8,394 bases of DNA, from NCBI GenBank assembly GCA_041667045.1, contig JBAYFS010000094.1, positions 1 to 8,394 of the forward strand, written 5' to 3'. A model generated the notes under the pieces. That model did no database searches, was not told where the DNA came from, and saw nothing but the letters and a program-made list of their open reading frames with translations. The position numbers and the translations under genes were made by a program. This DNA is from JAQVSV01 sp041667045 (GTDB lineage Bacteria; Elusimicrobiota; Elusimicrobia; Elusimicrobiales; Elusimicrobiaceae). Below, one piece after another: positions 1 to 6,142 of this stretch (position 1 is the stretch's first letter; every line of letters starts with the position of its first letter).

Positions 1-1190
1 ACGCGAACCGAAACAACCTGCTGGGCTTTCTGGATATTTTTTCCGGAGGCGCGCTGGGCCGGTTTTCAATTTTCTCGATGGGGGTAATGCCGTACATCAA
101 CGCCTCCATCATCATGAGCCTTTTGCAGGGCGCGCATGTTATCCCTTATTTGGACAGGCTTTCCAAGGAAGGCGAGCTGGGCCGGCGCAAGATTAACCAG
201 ATAACCCGCACGTTCACGCTGGTGCTGGCGGCTTTCCAGAGCTTCGGGCTCACCATGGCGATAGCGCATATGCCCACTCCGGGCAGTGTGCCCATCGTGA
301 TTGATCCGTCCAAGCTGTTTTTCGTTACCACCGTTCTCACGCTCGTAACCGGCACCATGTTCATCATGTGGCTGGGCGAGCAGATGACGGAGCGCGGCAT
401 CGGGAACGGTATCTCGCTGATAATTTTCGCGGGTATCGTTGACCGTATGCCTTCCGGCGCCATGAACCTCATCCGGCTGATCCAGGCGGAGGAAATGAGC
501 ATCCTCACCGCGCTGGTTCTGCTGGTGGCGATTTTTGTTGTCATGATGGTCGTTGTCTGGGTGGAAACGGCCCAGCGGAAAATCCCGGTTCAGTACGCCA
601 GACGGCAGGTCGGGCGCAAAATGGTCGGCGGGGCAAGCAGTTATCTGCCGCTAAAAGTTGACCAGTCAGGCGTTATAGCCGTTATCTTTGCCATATCGCT
701 TTTGAACGTGCCGATGACCATAGTCCAGTTCAATCCTACAGCGGCCTGGGCGCAAAGCTGGATGGATTTTTTCAATCGCGGCAGCTGGATTTATGAAGCC
801 ATTTACGGCCTGCTGATCGTGTTCTTCTGCTACTTCTATAACTCGGTGAGCATCAATCCGAAAGAACTGGCCGAAAACATGAAAAAGTGGGGCGGTTTTA
901 TCCCCGGCATACGTCCCGGCGAATCAACGGCGGCGCATATCGAATGGATTCTTAACAGAATCACTTTCGGCGGTGCGCTTTTTGTGGTCGCCATCGCGAT
1001 TGTTCCGGATGTGATGCGCCAGAAAATGAACATTCCGTTCTATTTCGGCGGAACCACTCTGCTGATCGTGGTTGGTGTTGCGCTTGACACACTGAGCCAG
1101 CTTGAAGCGCATTTGCTGATGCGCAATTACGAACCCATGATGCGCGGCACCAGAATTAAGGGCCGCTGGTTTAACGTAGGCGCTAACTAG
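1..1190 (+). CDS. secY: Protein translocase subunit SecY (5' partial)
   Basis: Pore subunit of the SecYEG channel in the inner membrane, which exports unfolded proteins and inserts membrane proteins. The first full codon is at base 3; about 395 residues are visible against a usual 430-450, so the N-terminus and first membrane helix lie outside the window. Seen in order: the plug/TM2 stretch FSGGALGRFSIF followed by GVMPYINASIIM, the cytoplasmic loop KIPVQYARRQVGRKM, the loop NPKELAENMKKWGGFIPGIR that contacts SecA and the ribosome in the family, and the C-terminal helix with VVGVALDTLSQLEAHLLMR and the basic tail GTRIKGRW. The codon at 678-680 gives VIAVIF where most bacterial SecY have VIPVIF. 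The gene closes a spc-type operon and is followed by a hairpin instead of running straight into adk. Identity is certain. Confidence 0.98.
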   Translation, partial: ANRNNLLGFLDIFSGGALGRFSIFSMGVMPYINASIIMSLLQGAHVIPYLDRLSKEGELGRRKINQITRTFTLVLAAFQSFGLTMAIAHMPTPGSVPIVIDPSKLFFVTTVLTLVTGTMFIMWLGEQMTERGIGNGISLIIFAGIVDRMPSGAMNLIRLIQAEEMSILTALVLLVAIFVVMMVVVWVETAQRKIPVQYARRQVGRKMVGGASSYLPLKVDQSGVIAVIFAISLLNVPMTIVQFNPTAAWAQSWMDFFNRGSWIYEAIYGLLIVFFCYFYNSVSINPKELAENMKKWGGFIPGIRPGESTAAHIEWILNRITFGGALFVVAIAIVPDVMRQKMNIPFYFGGTTLLIVVGVALDTLSQLEAHLLMRNYEPMMRGTRIKGRWFNVGAN

Positions 1191-1205
1191 GGCAATGTTT
1201 TGAAA

Positions 1206-1244
1206 AACCGGCCTCCGGCGGTTGAAAACGCCGGAGGCTGTTTC
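1206..1244 (+). terminator. Hairpin after secY, probable intrinsic terminator
   Basis: A perfect 10-bp GC-rich stem, GCCTCCGGCG (1211-1220) with CGCCGGAGGC (1229-1238), has an 8-nt loop. It extends by a G-U pair (1210/1239) and a C-G pair (1209/1240). It starts 20 bp after the secY stop. Only a short T run (TGTTT) follows, so termination may be partial, and A residues upstream would give some T tract on the other strand. The promoter-like sequence downstream supports a transcription boundary here. Confidence 0.75.
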
Positions 1245-1302
1245 ATCGAATGACGGACTTTTTCGCGGATGTTTATTATTTGCGGTAATTGAATAAAAAA
1301 GC

Positions 1303-1336
1303 TTCCCAAAAGCGCCGAAAAGTAATAAAATATAAT
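1303..1336 (+). promoter_or_regulatory. Probable sigma-70-type promoter for adk and downstream genes
   Basis: TTCCCA (1303-1308, 4 of 6 to the -35 consensus) lies 17 bp before TAAAAT (1326-1331, 5 of 6 to the -10 consensus). A perfect TATAAT overlaps at 1331-1336 but its own -35 is poor. The surroundings are AT-rich, unlike the coding DNA on either side. Transcription would begin near 1338-1343, about 20 nt before the adk GTG. This would drive adk-map-infA-rpmJ and possibly the alpha operon. It is consensus matching only. Confidence 0.6.
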
Positions 1337-1360
1337 AACAGGTTTTACGAGGTGTCAACG

Positions 1361-2011
1361 GTGAATATTATTTTGTTGGGCGCACCGGGTGCCGGAAAAG
1401 GGACCGCGGCGTCCGTATTGTGCCAGAAGCTGAATTTGAAACACGTCTCCACGGGAAACATTTTCCGTGACGAGATCGCGCGCAAAACCCCCGTCGGGCT
1501 TAAAGTGGAAGACCTGATAAGCAAGGGCAACCTTGTTTCCGACGAAGTGGTTTTGGAGATCGTGGCTTCCGCTTTGCGCGGAATGGAGCAGGGCTTTTTA
1601 TTCGACGGTTTCCCCAGAACCCTTGTCCAGGCGAAAGGGCTTGAAGATTTTTTGAAGCAGGAAGGCAAACGGATTGACTACGTCGTTTTGCTTGACGCCG
1701 ACGAGGAAACCATAATCAAGCGCATTTCCGGACGCAGAACCTGCGGGGAATGCGGAGCGGTGTATAACATAAACACCGAAATGCGTTCCAAAACCGCGGA
1801 CGCTTGCGATAAATGCAACGGAAAACTCGTGCATCGCAAAGACGACACGGAAGAATCGGTCCGCCGCAGACTTGAAGTTTACCGGGAGCAGACCGCGCCG
1901 CTTATCGAGTATTATAAAGACCGGAAAGGTTTTTTGCGGGTGAACGCGTCGGGCCGGTCGGGCGACGTTATCTCGGCGGTGCTTGACACTATCGGGACTC
2001 CGGCAAAATGA
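1361..2011 (+). CDS. adk: Adenylate kinase, zinc-LID form
   Basis: Cytosolic enzyme catalysing ATP + AMP = 2 ADP. The protein is 216 residues, a normal long-form length. Seen: P-loop GAPGAGKGT (residues 7-15), AMP-binding segment TGNIFR (31-36, with Asn where Asp is common), DGFPR (82-86), and a LID with four cysteines C128-x2-C131 and C149-x2-C152, the zinc-binding type known from Gram-positive and several other lineages. Start choice: GTG at 1361 has GAGGTG at 1349-1354 with 6-nt spacing and gives the conserved opening MNIILLGAPG. The frame is open back to a TTG at 1289, but that would add 24 basic, unconserved residues and place the start inside the promoter. The stop overlaps map by 4 bp (ATGA), indicating translational coupling. 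Confidence 0.98.
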   Translation: MNIILLGAPGAGKGTAASVLCQKLNLKHVSTGNIFRDEIARKTPVGLKVEDLISKGNLVSDEVVLEIVASALRGMEQGFLFDGFPRTLVQAKGLEDFLKQEGKRIDYVVLLDADEETIIKRISGRRTCGECGAVYNINTEMRSKTADACDKCNGKLVHRKDDTEESVRRRLEVYREQTAPLIEYYKDRKGFLRVNASGRSGDVISAVLDTIGTPAK

Positions 2012-2814
2012 CGGGCGCGTCCGGCGGCAAAAAAGAAGGCATCGTTCCGATAAGGCGGAAACGCTTTGTGGAACTTAAAACGCCGCAGGAAATTGAAAAA
2101 ATGCGCAGCGCCGGCCGGGTGGTGGCGGAAACTTTGGATATTTTGCGCGCCGCCGTAAAGCCCGGAATAAGCACGGGCGAGCTGGACAGAATCGCCGGCA
2201 AGGCGGTTTATGAGCGCGGCGCGAAGCCCTCGTTTTTAGGTTATTGCGGTTATCCGGCGGTGCTGTGCGCTTCGGTCAATGAAGAAGTGGTTCACGGCAT
2301 CCCCGACGATAAGCGCATCCTGGCGGAAGGCGATATCGTCAGCATAGACATGGGCGCGATAGTGGAAGGTTATCACGGCGATTCGGCGGTTACGCTGGCC
2401 GTGGGAAAAATAAGCGCGCAGGCTCGCCGGCTGATGGACGTTACGCGCGAATCCCTGGAATGCGCGATAGCGGCGATAGGGCCGGGCGCTTATCTGGGCG
2501 ACGTGTCTTACGCGGTTCAGCAATACGCGGAAGGGCAGGGAATGTCGGTGGTACGGGATTTTGTAGGGCATGGGATAGGGCGCAATCTGCACGAAGAGCC
2601 GCCCGTTCCCAATTACGGCAGCAAAGGCACGGGAATACGGCTTGAGCCGGGTATGGTGATAGCGGTTGAACCGATGATAAATTTAGGCGGCTACGCGGTT
2701 CGCGTGCTGGACAACGGCTGGACGGTGGTTACGGAGGACGCAAGCCTCTCCGCGCATTTTGAGCATACGATAGCAGTGACGGAAACGGGCAGCGAAATAC
2801 TGACCCTGCCGTAA
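2008..2814 (+). CDS. map: Methionine aminopeptidase, type I
   Basis: Metalloenzyme that removes the initiator methionine from new proteins. With the ATG at 2008 it is 268 residues. The five metal ligands of the family are present: D114 (SIDMG), D125 (GDSA), H188 (GHGIG), E221 (AVEPM) and E252 (FEHT), plus the active-site histidines H96 (VHGIPD) and H195. There is no insert marking type II. The start is uncertain. ATG 2008 overlaps the adk stop but has no clear SD and adds about 20 residues before the usual opening VELKTPQEIEKM. GTG at 2068 is preceded by AAGGCGGA (2052-2059) with 8-nt spacing and gives 248 residues, close to the short bacterial forms. The upstream start is kept because of the ATGA coupling. 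Linkage secY-adk-map-infA is classical. Confidence 0.96.
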   Translation: MTGASGGKKEGIVPIRRKRFVELKTPQEIEKMRSAGRVVAETLDILRAAVKPGISTGELDRIAGKAVYERGAKPSFLGYCGYPAVLCASVNEEVVHGIPDDKRILAEGDIVSIDMGAIVEGYHGDSAVTLAVGKISAQARRLMDVTRESLECAIAAIGPGAYLGDVSYAVQQYAEGQGMSVVRDFVGHGIGRNLHEEPPVPNYGSKGTGIRLEPGMVIAVEPMINLGGYAVRVLDNGWTVVTEDASLSAHFEHTIAVTETGSEILTLP

Positions 2815-2828
2815 GCAGCAAAGAAAAC

Positions 2829-2854
2829 AGGAGCCATCGCAAAGCCGATATATG
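2829..2854 (+). promoter_or_regulatory. infA ribosome-binding site with hairpin between SD and start
   Basis: The only SD-like sequence before infA is AGGAG at 2829-2833, 18 nt from the ATG at 2852 and too far for a normal SD. The spacer can form a small hairpin: ATC-GC (2836-2840), loop AAA, GC (2844-2845), bulged C, GAT (2847-2849). If looped out, the effective spacing is about 4 nt. The hairpin is weak (5 bp, one bulge), so this alone could be chance. No other in-frame start codon lies between the SD and the ATG. Confidence 0.45.
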
Positions 2855-3067
2855 GGAAACGATAAAATCGAATTGGAAGGTGTAATAACCGAATCTTTGC
2901 CCGGGGCAACATTCCGCGTAGAAATACCCGGAGGCAAGCAGATTCTTGCGCATTTGTCCGGCAAGATGAGGATACACCACATACGTATACTGCCCGGCGA
3001 TAAGGTAAAGCTTGAGCTTTCTCCTTATGACTTGACAAAGGGCAGGATAACATACAGGGCAAAATGA
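2852..3067 (+). CDS. infA: Translation initiation factor IF-1
   Basis: Small OB-fold factor that binds the 30S A site during initiation and works with IF-2 and IF-3. The protein is 71 residues; E. coli IF-1 is 72. Seen: ITESLPGATFRVEI, then ILAHLSGKMR-HHIRILPGDKV and the hallmark end ELSPYDLTKGRITYR. The ATG start gives the expected N-terminal length even though its SD is badly spaced (see the separate entry). It sits 37 bp after map, and its stop TGA overlaps AGGAG at 3067-3071, which may serve rpmJ. Confidence 0.98.
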   Translation: MGNDKIELEGVITESLPGATFRVEIPGGKQILAHLSGKMRIHHIRILPGDKVKLELSPYDLTKGRITYRAK

Positions 3068-3101
3068 GGAGCGCGGACTCCGAAAGGATCCGCGGAAACC
3101 A
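3067..3101 (+). promoter_or_regulatory. rpmJ ribosome-binding site interrupted by a GNRA-capped hairpin
   Basis: AGGAG (3067-3071) begins on the last base of the infA stop. It is followed directly by a hairpin: CGCGGA (3072-3077), bulged C3078, TCC (3079-3081), loop GAAA (3082-3085), GGATCCGCG (3086-3094). This is 9 bp closed by C(GAAA)G, an unusually stable tetraloop. Then come 7 nt (3095-3101) and the rpmJ ATG. If the hairpin is looped out, AGGAG sits 7 nt from the ATG. A second SD-like stretch, AAAGGA (3083-3088), is buried in loop and stem. There is no T run, so it is not a terminator. Confidence 0.6.
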
Positions 3102-3215
3102 ATGAAAGTAAGAGCAAGCGTGAAGAAAATATGTCAGAAGTGCAAAGTGATACGGCGCAACGGTGTCATTCGCGTTATTTGTAGCGTGAAGAAACACAAA
3201 CAGCGCCAAGGATAA
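3102..3215 (+). CDS. rpmJ: 50S ribosomal protein L36, zinc-binding form
   Basis: Smallest large-subunit protein, bound to 23S rRNA. It has 37 residues, opening MKVRASVKKICQKCKVIRR and ending HKQRQG, both nearly identical to the family. Ligands C11, C14, C27 and H32 (C-x2-C-x12-C-x4-H) make it the zinc-binding (C+) type. The gene is short and easily missed, but position between infA and rpsM and full-length similarity leave no doubt. Close to the ATG there is only a weak GGA (3094-3096). Confidence 0.97.
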   Translation: MKVRASVKKICQKCKVIRRNGVIRVICSVKKHKQRQG

Positions 3216-3230
3216 TAGACTCAAGGAGAC

Positions 3231-3362
3231 AAGGAGGAAGTTGATTCGGGATTTCACAACCGGCGGGAAGACGGTCCAAGATTCATCAGCCACCGGCGTA
3301 CGAAGATCAATCGGCCGACCGTAAACCGAGCGGGAAATCTGAAACGGGAATCAACAAAAACT
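3231..3362 (+). promoter_or_regulatory. Structured 5' leader of rpsM, candidate alpha-operon control RNA
   Basis: The 147-bp gap after rpmJ has no terminator or convincing promoter but folds well on paper. A strong SD, AAGGAGG (3231-3237), is followed by three perfect nested helices: TTGATTC 3241-3247 with GAATCAA 3348-3354 (7 bp), GATTTC 3250-3255 with GAAATC 3334-3339 (6 bp), and ACGGTC 3271-3276 with GACCGT 3317-3322 (6 bp). A 4-bp GATT 3280-3283 with AATC 3309-3312 fits inside. When folded, AAGGAGG lies 3 + 8 nt from the rpsM ATG. The only local SD, GGGA 3346-3349, is partly paired in the first helix. TTGAT 3241-3245 can pair instead with ATCAA 3306-3310, so a two-state switch is possible. 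In E. coli, S4 represses this operon through a pseudoknot just before rpsM; equivalence here is inferred from position only. Confidence 0.6.
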
Positions 3363-3731
3363 ATGGCCAGAATTGCCGGAGTAGATTTACCAAAGAACAA
3401 AAGAATAGATGTCGCCCTGACTTACGTCTTCGGCGTGGGACAGGCGCGATCAAAGGAAATATTAGCCAAGATCGGTCCGGAAATAGACCCCGTAATGCGG
3501 GTCAAGGATTTGACCGAGCACCAGGCTATGCTTCTTAACAACATCCTGCAGAAGGAATACAAAGTCGAAGGCGAATTGCGGCGCGAACTGACGCAGAACA
3601 TCCAGCGCTACATCGAAGTCGGCTGCTACCACGGTCTGCGCCATCGCAGAGGCCTGCCCACCCGTGGCCAGCGCACCCGCACCAACGGAAGAACCCGCCG
3701 CGGCAAGAGAAGAACCGTAGGATCAAAATAA
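3363..3731 (+). CDS. rpsM: 30S ribosomal protein S13
   Basis: Head protein of the small subunit that contacts the 50S subunit (intersubunit bridges) and tRNA. It has 122 residues, normal length. Seen: ARIAGVDLPKNKRIDVALTY, FGVGQARSKEIL (helix-hairpin-helix-like RNA-binding region), and the basic tail HGLRHRRGLPTRGQRTRTN-RTRRGKR. First gene of the alpha-type operon. It has no good SD near the ATG; see the structured leader upstream. Confidence 0.98.
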   Translation: MARIAGVDLPKNKRIDVALTYVFGVGQARSKEILAKIGPEIDPVMRVKDLTEHQAMLLNNILQKEYKVEGELRRELTQNIQRYIEVGCYHGLRHRRGLPTRGQRTRTNGRTRRGKRRTVGSK

Positions 3732-3740
3732 GAGGCGAAT

Positions 3741-4124
3741 ATGGTAGAGAAAAAGAAAATTAAGAAGCAGCACCGATCTGTTTCCTTTGCGGTGATTCAT
3801 ATCAATTGTTCTTTCAACAATACGATTGTCACTATAACGGACGACAAGGGTAATACCCTTGGATGGTCAACATCAGGCTCGAACGGTTTTCGCGGCACCA
3901 AGAAAGGCACGCCGTTCGCAGCCCAGATAACTTGCACCCGCGCATTGGACAAAGTTAAAGATGTCGGGGTTAAGGACGCCACCATTCTGGTGAACGGTCC
4001 CGGACCCGGGCGGGAAACAGCGATACGGGCCGTACAGGCCGCGGGGATACATGTCACAAGCATTAAAGATGTAACCCCCATACCGCACAACGGATGCAGA
4101 CCCCCGAAGGCCAGAAGGGTGTAG
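3741..4124 (+). CDS. rpsK: 30S ribosomal protein S11
   Basis: Platform protein of the small subunit, near the mRNA exit region. It has 127 residues. Seen: INCSFNNTIVTITDDKGN, GTKKGTPFAAQ, VNGPGPGRETAIRA and the conserved end PIPHNGCRPPKARRV. Asn117-Gly118 corresponds to the site converted to isoaspartate in E. coli S11. It starts 9 bp after rpsM with GAGG at 3732-3735, 5 nt from the ATG, an ordinary binding site unlike that of rpsM. Confidence 0.98.
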   Translation: MVEKKKIKKQHRSVSFAVIHINCSFNNTIVTITDDKGNTLGWSTSGSNGFRGTKKGTPFAAQITCTRALDKVKDVGVKDATILVNGPGPGRETAIRAVQAAGIHVTSIKDVTPIPHNGCRPPKARRV

Positions 4125-4137
4125 GAGGATATGCAAA

Positions 4138-4764
4138 ATGGCAAGATATACTGAAGCGAGATGTAAAAAGTGCCGCAAACTGGACACTAAACTTTTCCTT
4201 AAAGGTACGAAGTGCTATACCGGCTGCATTTTAGAAAAACGCGCCGCGAAACAGGGAAAATTCCGCACATTCAAAAGCAAGAAATCGGAATACGCAGTCC
4301 GGCTTGCCGAGAAACAGCGCGCAAGATTCGCCGCCGGCATGACGGAACAGCCGTTTAACAACCTGTTCCACAAAGCCGCCAGAATGGAAGGCAAATCGGG
4401 CGAAATGTTCTTAAGACTCCTTGAAACCAGGCTTGACAATATCGTCAGGCGGCTCGGTTTCGCGGTGTCCTTGCAAGGCGCCAGGCAGCTGGTGAACCAT
4501 GGGCACGTCAAGGTGAATAACCGGCGCGTGGACGTGGCGTCCTATCACGTTAAGCCGGGCGATGTAATCACGCTCGATTCGGCGGTTTCCGCAACGCCCG
4601 CGGTTGTGCGCGGACTTGAGGAATCGGCGAAACGGTCGCTGCGCCCGAGCTTCGTGGAATATGACGGTTCCAAGTTTTCCGGAAAGCTTCTCAGATGGCC
4701 GGACCGCGGCGAGATGTCCTATGCCGTGAATGAACAGCTCATCGTCGAGTTCTATTCAAAATAA
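4138..4764 (+). CDS. rpsD: 30S ribosomal protein S4, four-cysteine form
   Basis: Primary 16S rRNA-binding protein that nucleates 30S assembly, and in E. coli the translational repressor of the alpha operon. It has 208 residues. N-terminal C9-x2-C12-x13-C26-x3-C30 resembles the zinc-binding S4 type, but the last spacing is x3 where Thermus S4 has x4. The usual PPGQHG motif after the cysteines is missing, replaced by a lysine-rich stretch around AAKQGKFRTFKSKK (36-49). The S4 RNA-binding domain is normal: LLETRLDNIVRRLGFA, ARQLVNHGHVKVN, VDVASYHVKPGD. AGGAGGA (4123-4129) overlaps the rpsK stop, 8 nt from the ATG; an ATG at 4131 is too close to the SD and opens only a 7-codon frame. Confidence 0.97.
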   Translation: MARYTEARCKKCRKLDTKLFLKGTKCYTGCILEKRAAKQGKFRTFKSKKSEYAVRLAEKQRARFAAGMTEQPFNNLFHKAARMEGKSGEMFLRLLETRLDNIVRRLGFAVSLQGARQLVNHGHVKVNNRRVDVASYHVKPGDVITLDSAVSATPAVVRGLEESAKRSLRPSFVEYDGSKFSGKLLRWPDRGEMSYAVNEQLIVEFYSK

Positions 4765-4787
4765 TAAATTTTCCGGAGGAAACCCGA

Positions 4788-5756
4788 ATGTTTTTTGAAG
4801 AATTGGTACTTCCAGCGAAGGTTGTGTCGGATGACAATACCGCGAACGACTTCTACGGCAAGTTCACCGCCGAGCCTTATGAGAGCGGCTACGGACATAC
4901 GGTAGGAAACTCTCTTCGGAGAATCCTGCTTTCGAGTCTTGACGGAGCGGCGGTCACCGCCGTGCGGATCGAGGGCGCCGTGCATGAGTACAGCACGCTT
5001 TCCGGGGTCCGCGAGGATGTGATAAACATCCTCTTAAACCTCAAGAAACTGCGCGTGAAAATGCACAGTGACGGACGCGAATACGTTTACCTGACCGCGA
5101 CGAAAGACGGCGCGGTCACTGCGGCATCCATCCAGGAAACCGACACCGTGTCCATCATTAACAAGGATCTCGTGCTGGCGAATCTGGAGCCCGGCGCGAA
5201 ACTGGAAGCGGAAATAGAGGTGTCGCGCGGCAGAGGCTATGTCTCTGCCGAAGACATCGCGAAGGTGCACCGCCCCGCGGGATTCATTCCCATGGACGCG
5301 CTGTTTTCGCCCGTGACCAAGGTCCATTATGACGTGGAGCCCGCGCGCGTCGGTCAGAAAACCGACTACGACAGGCTGGTCATCGAAGTGACCACCGACG
5401 GAACGATCAATCCTAAGGACGCGCTGCAGAAAGCGGCGTCGCTTCTTAAGAAATCGCTGCATATTTTCACGCCCGAAGGCGAACCGGAAGACGTGCCGGT
5501 CCGCAGTTCCCAGAATGCGGAAAGCGTCGTTTTAGACAGCAATATCGCCGACAAGCTGGACCAGCCCGTCGACGTTATTGAGCTTTCCAGTCGTTCCGCG
5601 AACTGCCTGAAAGCGGCGCAGATCAACCTGGTGCGCGATCTTGTCACCAAGACGGACGAGGAGCTCAAGGCGATAAAGAATTTCGGCAACAAATCGCTTG
5701 ACGAAATCAAGAGCAAACTCACCGAAATGGGGCTTTCGCTCGGCATGGATGTTTGA
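4788..5756 (+). CDS. rpoA: DNA-directed RNA polymerase subunit alpha
   Basis: Alpha subunit, which dimerises to start RNA polymerase assembly and contacts promoter UP elements and activators. It has 322 residues. The N-terminal domain (about 1-230) has GYGHTVGNSLRRILLSSL (34-51) and the assembly segment VHEYSTLSGVREDV (65-78). An acidic linker (about 231-258) joins the C-terminal domain ELSSRSANCLKAAQI-...-KNFGNKSLDEIKSKL. R269, N272, G300, K302 and S303 match E. coli DNA-contact residues R265, N268, G296, K298 and S299, so UP-element recognition is probably retained. A standard GGAGG (4775-4779) lies 8 nt before the ATG, 23 bp after rpsD. Confidence 0.98.
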   Translation: MFFEELVLPAKVVSDDNTANDFYGKFTAEPYESGYGHTVGNSLRRILLSSLDGAAVTAVRIEGAVHEYSTLSGVREDVINILLNLKKLRVKMHSDGREYVYLTATKDGAVTAASIQETDTVSIINKDLVLANLEPGAKLEAEIEVSRGRGYVSAEDIAKVHRPAGFIPMDALFSPVTKVHYDVEPARVGQKTDYDRLVIEVTTDGTINPKDALQKAASLLKKSLHIFTPEGEPEDVPVRSSQNAESVVLDSNIADKLDQPVDVIELSSRSANCLKAAQINLVRDLVTKTDEELKAIKNFGNKSLDEIKSKLTEMGLSLGMDV

Positions 5757-5757
5757 T

Positions 5758-5790
5758 GGAGGAAGGATTTAACAAATCCGAGAGAGAATT
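5758..5790 (+). promoter_or_regulatory. rplQ translation start region with hairpin after a distant SD
   Basis: GGAGG (5758-5762) lies just after the rpoA stop but 28 nt before the rplQ ATG. Between them is a perfect 6-bp hairpin, GGATTT (5765-5770), loop AAC, AAATCC (5774-5779). Looping it out leaves about 13 nt between SD and ATG, longer than ideal. A weaker purine run, GAGAGAGA (5780-5787), lies closer and could serve alone, so this is the least certain of the four similar starts. Confidence 0.4.
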
Positions 5791-6135
5791 ATGATAAAGA
5801 ATTTAGGACACCGCAAGCTTTCTAAAACCGGATCGCACCGGAAAGCCATGTTCTGCAACATGGCCACCAGTCTTTTTCTGCACGAGGAAATAAAGACCAC
5901 CGTTCCCAAGGCGAAAGAGCTGCGCCGCGTGGTGGACCGCGTTATCACGCAGGCCCGCGCCGGCGATACTATCGGCGTTCGCAAGACCGTCAATAGCAAG
6001 CTGGTGTGCAAGAAGCTGTTTGAAGTGATAGCTCCCCGTTACGCGAACCGTCCGGGCGGCTATACCCGGATGTTCCGGCTGGGACGCAGAGCCGGCGACA
6101 ATACCGAGATGTCTCTTATCAAGCTTGTGGATTAA
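5791..6135 (+). CDS. rplQ: 50S ribosomal protein L17
   Basis: Large-subunit protein near the peptide exit tunnel. It has 114 residues, slightly shorter than E. coli L17 (127). Seen: GHRKLSKTGSHRKAM, NMATSLFLHEEIKTTVPKAK, ELRRVVDRVIT and the C-terminal GGYTRMFRLGRRAGDNTEMS-IKLVD. It is the usual last gene of the alpha operon, but here mreB begins only 7 bp later with no terminator between. Confidence 0.98.
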   Translation: MIKNLGHRKLSKTGSHRKAMFCNMATSLFLHEEIKTTVPKAKELRRVVDRVITQARAGDTIGVRKTVNSKLVCKKLFEVIAPRYANRPGGYTRMFRLGRRAGDNTEMSLIKLVD

Positions 6136-6142
6136 TTGAAAG

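Noticed and set aside
1289..1360. TTG at 1289 as the adk start, adding 24 residues
   Set aside because: It would start upstream of the likely -10 box, has no SD and adds a basic, unconserved leader; GTG 1361 has a good SD and gives the family N-terminus.
2460..2645. 61-codon plus-strand frame inside map
   Set aside because: It overlaps conserved map sequence including the GHGIG region and has an arginine/glycine-rich composition typical of an out-of-frame shadow.
3241..3324. 27-codon leader ORF from TTG 3241 behind AAGGAGG
   Set aside because: SD-to-TTG spacing is only 3 nt, the peptide resembles nothing known, and the bases are better explained as helix strands of the rpsM leader. It remains a minor possibility.
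4131..4154. ATG 4131 as a start near rpsD
   Set aside because: It lies 1 nt from the SD and opens only 7 codons in another frame; ATG 4138 gives S4 with 8-nt spacing.
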